Of a stretch of DNA of 64,000 nucleotides, positions 57,624 to 64,000 are shown one piece after another. The stretch's first letter is position 1. Each line of letters starts with the position of its first letter. A model generated the notes under the pieces. The model did not search any database, was not told the origin of the DNA, and saw nothing but the letters and a program-made list of their open reading frames with translations. The DNA is from Streptococcus mitis NCTC 12261 (GTDB lineage: Bacteria; Bacillota; Bacilli; Lactobacillales; Streptococcaceae): assembly GCF_000148585.2 (NCBI RefSeq), contig NZ_CP028414.1:1045501-1109500 (forward strand), written 5' to 3'. Position numbers and translations under genes: made by a program.

Positions 57624-58509
57624 TTTTAATAGCTATTAGCTCCTTGTGTTTTTTTAAATATTTTTTCCCATACCATTCCTCTACAGTCTTACCTTCCCAC
57701 TCACGATACTCTTCAGGATATTTCCATTTGTAGAATGCTTGTAAATAACTAGGAAATTCGATGTAAATTAGCATAGCAATCACAGCAATATTTAGGATAA
57801 TCCATGTTATCAAAAGACCTAATCCTTCCAATGAAGTTGAAAATTTTATGGAAAAACTTTTTATAATAAAGTTTATAATTACTCCAATTCCCAAAAAACT
57901 CATTCCATAAATCGCTATCTTATTGGCAATTTTGTTGCGAAGAGAAGAGCCACTTCCATTACCATACATCAGTTTTTTAAGATTTTCAATTTCAAGGCTA
58001 AACATAAAATAGGCTAATATAGTAATAAAAACAAAAATAGCAGCAACCATCCAAATAGATAAAGTTGGTAATGACATATCAATCGCTAACAGATTAAATT
58101 CAAGACTAAGCCAAATTAGAAATGTGATGACATGAAAATGATTACGATAAGGAAGTATAAAAGCTTTTCTAAAAACTTTACCAATCAATATGATAAATAC
58201 CCAAATTAAGAAACAGACTAGATATACCTCAGCTGTTAGTAATGGATGTTGATAGATAGGCAATCTTAAATCTTTAGGATCAGAGTTGTGCAAGGACAGC
58301 GAGAAAACAAGAATCATAAAGTTTATAATGACAGGACCGATAAGAGTGAAAACAATATTCTGAATATGAAGAACTAGTTTAGACTTTCCTTCCCTATAAT
58401 ATGTTTCTAATTTAGAGAAAACATTTCCTTTCTGATACTGTAAAAAAACATCATCTTCTAGATTAAGACTTTCTTCAAAACTTGCGCTAAAAATAGATCT
58501 TTTCTTCAT
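57604..58509 (-). CDS. Tandem membrane paralog 4 (last copy)
   Basis: 301 aa from ATG 58509. About six membrane helices between a cytosolic N-terminus that begins with the shared SFEESLNLEDD block and a charged C-terminus with the shared YKWKYPEEYREWEGKTVEEW motif. Other shared features are FILPYRNHFHVITFLIW and a NPDPKD-like HNSDPKDLRLPI segment. I do not recognise a family. It ends KELIAIKNEVDLY, a tail unlike the other copies. Preceded by a spacer (GGATTTGGGTGAAAA) that also occurs before the first and second copies. Confidence 0.75.
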   Translation of the reverse strand: MKKRSIFSASFEESLNLEDDVFLQYQKGNVFSKLETYYREGKSKLVLHIQNIVFTLIGPVIINFMILVFSLSLHNSDPKDLRLPIYQHPLLTAEVYLVCFLIWVFIILIGKVFRKAFILPYRNHFHVITFLIWLSLEFNLLAIDMSLPTLSIWMVAAIFVFITILAYFMFSLEIENLKKLMYGNGSGSSLRNKIANKIAIYGMSFLGIGVIINFIIKSFSIKFSTSLEGLGLLITWIILNIAVIAMLIYIEFPSYLQAFYKWKYPEEYREWEGKTVEEWYGKKYLKKHKELIAIKNEVDLY

Positions 58510-58525
58510 GATTTTCACCCAAATC

Positions 58526-59407
58526 CTATTTTAATAACTCCTTGTGTTTTTTTAAATATTTCATTCCATACCACTCTTCTAAAGATTTTCCCTCCCACTC
58601 GCAGTATTCTTCGGGATATTTCCATTTATAGTAAGCATAAAGGAAATAAGGAAACTCCATAAAAATAAGCATTGCAATTAAACCAATGTTTAACAAAATC
58701 CAACATATGAAGAGACCTAAAAGAGTTACGGAATGTGAAAAATTAATAGAGAAGGCTTTGAAAATATAATTAACAATCACAGCTAATCCCAATAGACCTG
58801 CTCCATAAATAGCAAGGTCTTTAGCAATTTTATCGAGTAAGGTAGGTAACTTAACTTCTCCATACATTAGATTTTTTAAATCTTTAAGTTCTATCCTTAA
58901 CATCCAATAAATTAAGGCTAAAAGAATACAACCAATAGCAAAAAGCCCTAAAATTGTTAGAAATGGTAATGCTAAACCAATAGCAGCGAGATCGAACTCT
59001 ATAACAAACCAAATCAAAAACGTTATGACATGAAAATGAGTCCTATATGGAAGAATAAAAAATGGTTTGAAAAATTTACCAATTAGAACTAAGAGAAGCC
59101 ATATAAATAACCCGATTACATAAACATGAGCCGTTAAAAAATTATGATTAGAAATTGGAAAGACTAAATCTTTTGGGTCACTAGTATAAAGCATTGTTGA
59201 AAAAGCCAATAACAAGAAATTGATGCCAATTGGGAAAATAAGTGTCAATATACCATATAAAACAGCGTTTTTAAAATAGTCAAATACATTCCTTGGAGGT
59301 TTGGACATTTTTTTATCTTGTTCCTTCAATTGATACTGTAAAAAACCATCATCTAATAAATTTAAACTCTCTTCAAAACTTGCTTTAAATAGCGACTTTT
59401 TTGTCAT
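58526..59407 (-). CDS. Tandem membrane paralog 3
   Basis: 293 aa from ATG 59407, with TTGAGGA as SD overlapping the stop of paralog 2 (an upstream TTG is rejected). Shares the SFEESLNLLDDGFLQYQ start, TSDPKDLVFPI, FILPYRTHFHVITFLIW, LKNLMYGEVKLPTLLDKIAK and KYPEEYCEWEGKSLEEWYG. Six predicted membrane helices. Closest to paralog 2 in its central GEVK-LLDKIAK region. Confidence 0.75.
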   Translation of the reverse strand: MTKKSLFKASFEESLNLLDDGFLQYQLKEQDKKMSKPPRNVFDYFKNAVLYGILTLIFPIGINFLLLAFSTMLYTSDPKDLVFPISNHNFLTAHVYVIGLFIWLLLVLIGKFFKPFFILPYRTHFHVITFLIWFVIEFDLAAIGLALPFLTILGLFAIGCILLALIYWMLRIELKDLKNLMYGEVKLPTLLDKIAKDLAIYGAGLLGLAVIVNYIFKAFSINFSHSVTLLGLFICWILLNIGLIAMLIFMEFPYFLYAYYKWKYPEEYCEWEGKSLEEWYGMKYLKKHKELLK

Positions 59408-59411
59408 AAGT

Positions 59412-60308
59412 TTAATCCTCAATCTTCTTTTCTACTAATTCTGAGTGCTTTTTCAAGTATCTCTTTCCATACCACTCTTCTACAGTTTTCCCTTCCCACT
59501 CGCGGTATTCTTCGGGGTATTTCCATTTGTAGTAGCCTTCTAAAAAGAAAGGAAATTCCATAAATACAATCATAGCGATTAAAGCAATATTTAACAGAAC
59601 CCAACATATAAAGAGACCAAAACCAGTTATGGAAGATGAAAAATTAATAGAAAAGCCTTTTAATATATAATTAATAATCACGGCTAAGCCCAATACACCT
59701 GCTCCATAAATAGCAAGGCCTTTAGCAATTTTATCGAGTAAGGTAGGTGACTTAACTTCCCCATACATTAGATTTTTCAAACTTCTAAGCTCCGTTCTTA
59801 ACATTACATAAGCCAAGAATGCTAGAAGTCCAAAAAATACCAAGATCCCCCATGTTGTTAATATAGGTAACGTAATTGTTATGGCCAGCAAATTAAATTC
59901 AAACATAAACCATATCATAACGGTTACAATATGAAAGCGATAACGATAAGGAAGAATAAACGTCCGTTTAAAGAATTTACCCATTAATACCAATAACAAC
60001 CAAATTAACAAGCAAATTAAATAAAGCTCGACTGTTAGCAAAGGATACTGAGAAATCGCTAATCTTAAATCTTTAGGATCAGAATCATGTAAGGACATCG
60101 CCAAAACGAATAGCATGAAATTTACACCTATCGGAAACAACAGACTAAGAATAAAAGTTTTAATACCAAACCAAAAAGAGGGTCTCCCTTTCTTAAAGAC
60201 TTTCCCAAGTTTATTATAATAATCTTTTTTCTGATACTGTAAAAAACCATCATCTAATAAATTTAAACTCTCTTCAAAACTTGCTTTAAAAATTGATTTC
60301 TTCCTCAT
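59412..60308 (-). CDS. Tandem membrane paralog 2
   Basis: 298 aa from ATG 60308. Six predicted membrane helices (about 50-76, 90-113, 127-150, 152-172, 195-220 and 226-255). Its first 20 residues are identical to those of paralog 1, and its last 60 residues before the tail are nearly identical to paralog 1's, while the centre is nearer to paralog 3. This mosaic pattern points to recombination among copies. Function unknown. Confidence 0.75.
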   Translation of the reverse strand: MRKKSIFKASFEESLNLLDDGFLQYQKKDYYNKLGKVFKKGRPSFWFGIKTFILSLLFPIGVNFMLFVLAMSLHDSDPKDLRLAISQYPLLTVELYLICLLIWLLLVLMGKFFKRTFILPYRYRFHIVTVMIWFMFEFNLLAITITLPILTTWGILVFFGLLAFLAYVMLRTELRSLKNLMYGEVKSPTLLDKIAKGLAIYGAGVLGLAVIINYILKGFSINFSSSITGFGLFICWVLLNIALIAMIVFMEFPFFLEGYYKWKYPEEYREWEGKTVEEWYGKRYLKKHSELVEKKIED

Positions 60309-60324
60309 ACTTTTCACCCAAATC

Positions 60325-61206
60325 CTATTTTAATAACTCCTTGTGTTTTTTAAAATATTTTTTTACATACCACTCTTCTACAGTTTTCCCTTCCCACTCG
60401 CGGTATTCTTCAGGGTATTTCCATTTGTAGTAACCTTCTAAAAAGAAAGGAAACTCCATAAATACAATCATTGCCAAAAGAGCGATATCCGAGCCTATCC
60501 ATACCAACAATAATCCTAATAAAGTTAAATGAGGCGAAACAACTATTCCAGTATTGGATAAAATTATCTTTAAAATTACAGCAATCCCTAATACTCCGGA
60601 ACCATACAAGGCAATAAAACGCACCACTCTATCAACTAGAGTATTCTCACTTACCTCACCAAAGAAACGATTTTTTAAAATTCTTCTCTCAGTACGAATA
60701 AATAACAAAGCAAGAATAAATAAGAGAAAATAGATACCAGCGATACCTACTAATGTGAGAGTCGGTAAAGCTACTGTTATTCCTAATAAATTAAACTCTA
60801 TACCTAACCAAATTAAATATGTTAAAATATGAAATCGATGTCTATATGGACGTATAAATGGCTCTCGAAAAATTTTTCCAACTATAATCAACCCAAGCCA
60901 AATAAACGAACCAAGCAAGAAAATTTCAGGTGTCAATAGTTGCGGTTTATAAATGGGTAATGTAAGATCCATAGGATCCGCATTGTTCAAAGAATTAGCA
61001 AAAACTGCTAAAAGAAAGTTTCCACCAAAAACAAAGAAAATACTAAAAAGAATATTCTTAATCCTGAAACCAATACTTGGGATTCCATTATTTAATCCCT
61101 TTCCTAAATGTTCGTAATACTCTTTCTTTGAATACTGAAGTGGAGCATCATCTAATAAATTCAAACTCTCTTCAAAACTTGCTTTAAAAATTGATTTCTT
61201 CCTCAT
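60325..61206 (-). CDS. Tandem membrane paralog 1 (first copy)
   Basis: 293 aa from ATG 61206, with GGGTGAAAAGT upstream. Starts MRKKSIFKASFEESLNLLDD like paralog 2, has FIRPYRHRFHILTYLIW, and ends EGKTVEEWYVKKYFKKHKE. Its middle (ILKNRFFGEVSENTLVDRVV) is the most divergent of the four. Six predicted membrane helices. First gene of the operon; promoter at 61351-61379. Confidence 0.75.
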   Translation of the reverse strand: MRKKSIFKASFEESLNLLDDAPLQYSKKEYYEHLGKGLNNGIPSIGFRIKNILFSIFFVFGGNFLLAVFANSLNNADPMDLTLPIYKPQLLTPEIFLLGSFIWLGLIIVGKIFREPFIRPYRHRFHILTYLIWLGIEFNLLGITVALPTLTLVGIAGIYFLLFILALLFIRTERRILKNRFFGEVSENTLVDRVVRFIALYGSGVLGIAVILKIILSNTGIVVSPHLTLLGLLLVWIGSDIALLAMIVFMEFPFFLEGYYKWKYPEEYREWEGKTVEEWYVKKYFKKHKELLK

Positions 61207-61222
61207 ACTTTTCACCCAAATC

Positions 61223-61270
61223 CTATTTTAATAACTCCTTGTGTTTTTTTAAATATTTTTTTCCTTACCA
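61223..61270 (-). pseudogene. C-terminal relic of a fifth membrane paralog
   Basis: Minus strand reads GKKYLKKHKELLK then TAG, the tail of the paralog family, with a TAA in place of the Tyr codon of the WYG motif. It is followed by the same spacer that precedes paralog copies 2 and 4. The rest of this copy has been deleted. This marks one boundary of the array. Confidence 0.8.
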
Positions 61271-61350
61271 GAAATCTAGATCCTAATACTTAATCCGATC
61301 TCATAATAAGGAGAGAAATCCCAACCAAATTAGTACATATATTTTCTCCT

Positions 61351-61379
61351 ATTATACCACACCTCTGTTTTCATCTGAA
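61351..61379 (-). promoter_or_regulatory. Promoter of the membrane-paralog operon
   Basis: Minus strand TTCAGA (61374-61379), 17 bases, TATAAT (61351-61356) with TGG extension. About 145 bases of untranslated sequence, containing the relic, lie before the first ATG. Confidence 0.7.
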
Positions 61380-61402
61380 ATGGTTTCCATTTTAGGACAA
61401 TA

Positions 61403-61430
61403 AAAAAACACTGAGCATTCAGTGCTTTTT
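61403..61430. terminator. Bidirectional terminator between tRNA-Arg(CCT) and membrane operon
   Basis: CACTGA-gcat-TCAGTG with A7 on the left and T5 on the right. Confidence 0.82.
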
Positions 61431-61443
61431 CGATTGAAGTACT

Positions 61444-61514
61444 GCCCCCTGCCGGAATCGAACCAGCAACTACTCCTTAGGAGGGAGTTGTTATATCCAT
61501 TGAACTAAGGGAGC
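61444..61514 (-). tRNA. tRNA-Arg (anticodon CCT)
   Basis: Cloverleaf on the minus strand: acceptor GCTCCCT/AGGGGGC, D-arm GTTC-AATGGATAT-AAC, anticodon stem ACTCC/GGAGT with loop CTCCTAA (anticodon CCT, reads AGG), T-arm GCTGG-TTCGATT-CCGGC. CCA not encoded. Confidence 0.95.
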
Positions 61515-61518
61515 TAGA

Positions 61519-61549
61519 TAAAAACTCTGCTGAAAAAGCAGAGTTTTTT
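61519..61549 (-). terminator. rplS terminator
   Basis: AAAACTCTGCT and AGCAGAGTTTT, perfect 11-bp stem with 5-base loop, T-run on the minus side. It lies between rplS and tRNA-Arg, so the tRNA either uses readthrough or a promoter I cannot see. Confidence 0.9.
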
Positions 61550-61556
61550 AGTCGAA

Positions 61557-61904
61557 TTAACGACGGATTTCTTTGATACGAGCTGCCTTACCTTGAAGAG
61601 CACGCAAGTAGTATAATTTCGCACGACGTACTTTACCGTAACGAACAACTTCGATTTTTTCAACACGTGGAGTGTGGATTGGGAAGATACGCTCAACACC
61701 TACACCGTTAGAGATTTTACGAACTGTGTAGTTTTCAGAAATGCCAGCACCTTTACGTGCGATAACAACACCTTCAAAAATCTGGATACGTTCACGGTTA
61801 CCTTCGACAACTTTCGCATGTACACGAACAGTGTCACCAGGACGGAATGATGGGATATCTGTACGAAGTTGACCTTCAGTCAAGCTTTGGATTAATGGAT
61901 TCAT
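61557..61904 (-). CDS. rplS: 50S ribosomal protein L19
   Basis: 115 aa, the family's normal length. It contacts the 30S-50S interface. Conserved [19 protein letters not shown] and [20 protein letters not shown] are visible. Its leader contains a hairpin that may be the autoregulatory L19 element. Confidence 0.97.
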
Positions 61905-62017
61905 TTTATTCTCCTATCTTTGTCAATCTTGAGGAACCTTCCTCAGCGGATAAACTGTATTTTTGTGCGTCCATTACACACAAGATACAGTTTACCAAAT
62001 TTCCACAAAAAAGTAAA
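61905..62017 (-). promoter_or_regulatory. rplS promoter and probable L19 leader
   Basis: Minus strand TTTACT (62012-62017), 17 bases, TAAACT (61989-61994) with TGG extension. The 80-base transcribed leader has a GAGGAA-GG-TTCCTC hairpin (61931-61944) and a long repeat-like ACTGTATCTTGTGTG ... ACAAAAATACAGT pairing (near 61953-61992), consistent with the L19 leader structure of Firmicutes. Match to that family is from memory and approximate. Confidence 0.6.
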
Positions 62018-62022
62018 GAAAT

Positions 62023-62352
62023 TTATAGCAGAATTCCTAAAAAAATCGCAACCAAACCACCTAGGTAGGTTAAGGCTAGGTAGCTATAAAATACCTTCTT
62101 ATCACTTAACAGTCTTTGGAGTTCGTCATTCAAGGTAGAGAAGGTTGTTAAACCTCCACAAAAACCCGTCGCTAAAATAGCATAGACTTCCTTAGACTCC
62201 ACATGATTGTAGAATAATCCAATTAAAAAACAACCCAAAAGATTGGCTATTAGCGTTCCGAGTGGCAATTTAGAATCTTGATTATAGCGGGAAAAGAAAT
62301 AGCGCACTAAAGCTCCGAAACCACAAGCAATTGCAAGATAGACCATTACCAT
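62023..62352 (-). CDS. crcB2: Fluoride efflux channel CrcB/Fluc, subunit 2
   Basis: 109 aa with four membrane helices. GTLIANLLGCFLIGL and TGFCGGLTTFSTLNDEL are the Fluc motifs, including the pore Asn and Phe-box region. Heterodimeric Fluc pairs form the double-barrelled fluoride channel. It overlaps crcB1 by 7 bases. Confidence 0.94.
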   Translation of the reverse strand: MVMVYLAIACGFGALVRYFFSRYNQDSKLPLGTLIANLLGCFLIGLFYNHVESKEVYAILATGFCGGLTTFSTLNDELQRLLSDKKVFYSYLALTYLGGLVAIFLGILL

Positions 62353-62720
62353 TTCTTCCTCCCCAAATAGTAAGCCAAGAGCAGGCCTCCACCGATGCTC
62401 AAAAGCAAATACAGGACTAAACTAAGATAACGCCCTGTATCAAGCAGTTTCACAGCATCAAGCATTAGACTAGAAAAGGTTGTCAAACCACCACAAAAAC
62501 CTGTACCCAGAGCTAAAATAACACCTTTACTGGTTCCCTTATAGACTAAGTAGCCCTTAACAAGATACACCAGGCAGAAAACACCTAGATAGTTAACAAG
62601 AAGGGTGCCCCAAGGAAAATCTGGACTGGCTGGTAACCAAGTAGAAACTAGATAGCGGACAAGTCCGCCCAACATGGCAGCTAGAAAAATCCCTAGCGGA
62701 TAAAATTGTTCTTTTTTCAT
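62346..62720 (-). CDS. crcB1: Fluoride efflux channel CrcB/Fluc, subunit 1
   Basis: 124 aa with four membrane helices. GTLLVNYLGVFCLVYL and TGFCGGLTTFSSLMLDA are the characteristic motifs. It overlaps the chorismate mutase stop by 4 bases, so expression is coupled. No fluoride riboswitch core is seen near it. Confidence 0.94.
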   Translation of the reverse strand: MKKEQFYPLGIFLAAMLGGLVRYLVSTWLPASPDFPWGTLLVNYLGVFCLVYLVKGYLVYKGTSKGVILALGTGFCGGLTTFSSLMLDAVKLLDTGRYLSLVLYLLLSIGGGLLLAYYLGRKKW

Positions 62721-62983
62721 TTGATGTTTTGATCCTGATAATCACGCGAACGTTTGAGTATGTCCGAAAAAGTCGCTACAATAGTCTCCTGATAGCGCTT
62801 ATCTCCTACGCGACTTCTAACCTTTTCAAAAATAACCGCTTCTCTCTTAGTATCTAAAATCGGTTTACCTGAAGCTTTCTTATAGGCAACTACATCCTCA
62901 ACCAAATGCATTCGTTCTTCTAACAGTTTGACAATTTGATCGTCAATTTGATCAATTTCTTTACGAATAATATCTAAATCCAT
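62717..62983 (-). CDS. Chorismate mutase (AroQ class)
   Basis: 88 aa all-helical domain. DIIRKEIDQIDDQIVKLLEER, with the conserved Arg and the Lys in VVAYKKASGKPILD, forms the active site that rearranges chorismate to prephenate for Phe/Tyr. AAAGGAGGAG precedes the ATG at 62983; a TGA-TACAAT -10 lies at 63008-63013. First gene of the CM-crcB1-crcB2 operon. Confidence 0.93.
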   Translation of the reverse strand: MDLDIIRKEIDQIDDQIVKLLEERMHLVEDVVAYKKASGKPILDTKREAVIFEKVRSRVGDKRYQETIVATFSDILKRSRDYQDQNIK

Positions 62984-63007
62984 ACAATCTCCTCCTTTAT
63001 TTGAATT

Positions 63008-63016
63008 ATTGTATCA
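63008..63016 (-). promoter_or_regulatory. Chorismate mutase operon promoter (extended -10)
   Basis: Minus strand TGA-TACAAT (TACAAT at 63008-63013), 25 bases before the ATG. -35 not evident. Confidence 0.6.
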
Positions 63017-63057
63017 AAAAGCCACCAAATAGGCTAGTAAAATCCCAACTCACAATA

Positions 63058-63091
63058 AGAAAAATGCACTGATTGATTGCATCAGCGCACT
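63058..63091 (-). terminator. Flavodoxin terminator
   Basis: On the minus strand TGCGCTGAT and ATCAGTGCA form a stem (one mismatch), followed by TTTTTC. Confidence 0.82.
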
Positions 63092-63098
63092 TTTATAC

Positions 63099-63542
63099 TT
63101 ATCCTACTTTTGCAGCCAATTCTTCTGCGAATTGTTCCAAGCGTTCAATGTCTTCTTCCTCAGCAGAGAGATCTACTTTAACACACTCTGAACCTTTTTC
63201 TGCTCCTGTCGCTACAAAAACGCGATCAAAGTCATCGACAGCCTTACAGAATTCGTCGTAGAAGGTGTCACCTGAACCAACAACTCCGTAGATTTTACCA
63301 TTCAAGTTGAGATCTGCTAGGTCTTCGTAGAAGTCCATCATCTCATCTGGCAATTCTCCATCACCATAAGTATAGGTCGCAACGATAGCGATGTCTGCTT
63401 CCAAGAAGTCTGAAGCGTCAACAGTTGTACATTCATCAACATCAACATCCAAGCCCAAGTCACGTAATTTGTCTGCTACAATATCTGCAATTTCTTCGGT
63501 ATTACCGGTCATACTGGCAAATACAATTTTTGCTAATGCCAT
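63099..63542 (-). CDS. fldA: Flavodoxin
   Basis: 147 aa FMN-binding electron carrier. The phosphate-binding loop FASMTGNTEEIAD at residues 8-20 and the aromatic FMN stacking loops TYTYGDGELPDEMMDFYEDL and GSGDTFYDEFC are visible. It has its own TGA-TATAAT promoter at 63570-63575 (minus strand) with GAGGAGG as SD. Confidence 0.95.
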   Translation of the reverse strand: MALAKIVFASMTGNTEEIADIVADKLRDLGLDVDVDECTTVDASDFLEADIAIVATYTYGDGELPDEMMDFYEDLADLNLNGKIYGVVGSGDTFYDEFCKAVDDFDRVFVATGAEKGSECVKVDLSAEEEDIERLEQFAEELAAKVG

Positions 63543-63569
63543 ATCGTCCTCCTCAATTTATCTTTCTCC

Positions 63570-63578
63570 ATTATATCA
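63570..63578 (-). promoter_or_regulatory. Flavodoxin promoter (extended -10)
   Basis: Minus strand TGA-TATAAT with TATAAT at 63570-63575. Confidence 0.7.
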
Positions 63579-63610
63579 CATCTTTTTCATTTTAAAAATA
63601 AAAATTCTTG

Positions 63611-63619
63611 TGCTACAAT
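63611..63619 (+). promoter_or_regulatory. Promoter of the DHH phosphodiesterase gene (extended -10)
   Basis: TGC-TACAAT (TACAAT 63614-63619), 26 bases before the ATG at 63646, with TTGAGGT as SD. Confidence 0.7.
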
Positions 63620-63645
63620 GAAATGAGAAAGAATTGAGGTTATTT

Positions 63646-64000
63646 ATGGACATTTGCCATCAAATTTTAGAAAAAATTAAAGAATACGACACGATTATCA
63701 TTCATCGTCATATGAAACCAGACCCTGATGCCTTGGGAAGTCAGGTGGGATTGAAAGCTCTTCTCAAACATCATTTCCCAGAAAAAACCATCAAAGCCGT
63801 TGGTTTTGATGAACCAACTCTTACTTGGATGGCTGAGATGGATCTTGTTGAAGATAGTGCCTATCAAGGAGCCCTTGTCATCGTCTGTGATACAGCTAAT
63901 ACTGCTCGTATCGATGATAAGCGCTATAGTCAAGGTGATTTTCTCATTAAGATTGACCACCATCCAAATGATGATGTATACGGTGACCTATCTTGGGTGG
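63646..64000 (+). CDS. DHH/DHHA1 family phosphodiesterase (Pde2/NrnA-like), 5' part only
   Basis: The first 118 codons are in the window and no stop is reached. DHH-family motifs are visible: IIIHRHMKPDPDALGSQ (residues 16-32), VCDTANTARID around residue 84 and the DHH-type IDHHPND near residue 105. By position and sequence it corresponds to the pneumococcal stand-alone DHH protein Pde2, which hydrolyses pApA (from c-di-AMP turnover) and short oligonucleotides. The 3' end, with DHHA1, is outside the window. Confidence 0.88.
   Translation, partial: MDICHQILEKIKEYDTIIIHRHMKPDPDALGSQVGLKALLKHHFPEKTIKAVGFDEPTLTWMAEMDLVEDSAYQGALVIVCDTANTARIDDKRYSQGDFLIKIDHHPNDDVYGDLSWV

Noticed and set aside
62346-63060. 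Fluoride riboswitch for the crcB genes
   Set aside because: The genes are internal to the chorismate mutase operon and no fluoride-aptamer core is visible in the short leader.

Overview
ORGANISM. This is a low-GC Gram-positive chromosome segment whose gene content and order are those of the Streptococcus pneumoniae / S. mitis group. The pointers are the phosphocholine teichoic-acid block (licC-licB-licA-tarJ-tarI facing tacF-licD1-licD2), dprA behind a competence (cin) box, three BOX repeats, a CiaR direct repeat in front of the lic operon, and near-identity of several proteins to remembered pneumococcal ones. The ribose genes at the left edge and the tandem membrane-protein cluster near the right edge look strain-variable. 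I cannot name the species from this window alone. LAYOUT. 1-2.3 kb: end of a ribose operon (rbsR-rbsK-rbsD, leftward) with its promoter, a cre-like site and an operator palindrome. 2.4-6 kb: Nudix hydrolase, uvrB and a CPBP membrane protease. 6-10.7 kb, rightward: a glutamine-type ABC importer (two binding domains fused to the permease, plus ATPase) and zwf with a CodY-like box. 10.7-18 kb, leftward: ftsY, two HAD phosphatases, smc and rnc, the conserved secretion/chromosome/RNA cluster, followed by tRNA-Arg(CCG). 18-25.3 kb: guaC, then leuA-leuB-DUF1294-leuC-leuD-YrdC behind a leader-peptide attenuator and a CodY box. 25.3-30.6 kb: YjbR, cutC, DUF454, topA and dprA with two BOX repeats. 30.6-38.3 kb: choline uptake, activation and ribitol activation, the teichoic-acid flippase and the two phosphocholine transferases. 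38.3-44.6 kb: pyrR-pyrB-carA-carB with a PyrR attenuator and an odd 311-base gap before carB. 44.6-48.2 kb: nth, a YceD-family gene, a small gene broken by a nonsense codon, then an ABC-F ATPase behind a roughly 300-base structured leader. 48.2-56.8 kb: htpX-lemA, rsmG, uraA with a second PyrR attenuator, ffh-ylxM, DUF1934, a probably leaderless HD phosphohydrolase and a HAD phosphatase. 56.9-61.3 kb: four tandem paralogous membrane proteins, a relic of a fifth, and a downstream cytoplasmic protein. 61.4-64 kb: tRNA-Arg(CCT), rplS, two crcB genes, chorismate mutase, flavodoxin, and the start of a DHH-family (Pde2-like) phosphodiesterase cut by the window end. HOW IT WORKS TOGETHER. Most of the window is core metabolism and housekeeping with RNA-level control: PyrR attenuators twice, leucine attenuation once, and a likely translation-coupled attenuator ahead of the ABC-F gene. 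The lic/tar/tacF block is one functional pathway: choline is imported, phosphorylated and activated to CDP-choline, ribitol is activated to CDP-ribitol, phosphocholine is attached by LicD1/LicD2, and TacF exports the decorated chain. MOST INTERESTING. The two regions deserving most attention are the ABC-F leader (46.36-46.70 kb), with a three-codon open reading frame, a hairpin, a candidate antiterminator and a terminator, and the tandem membrane-protein array (56.96-61.27 kb), in which the paralogs share near-identical ends but divergent cores. No prophage, CRISPR array or intact insertion sequence was seen.
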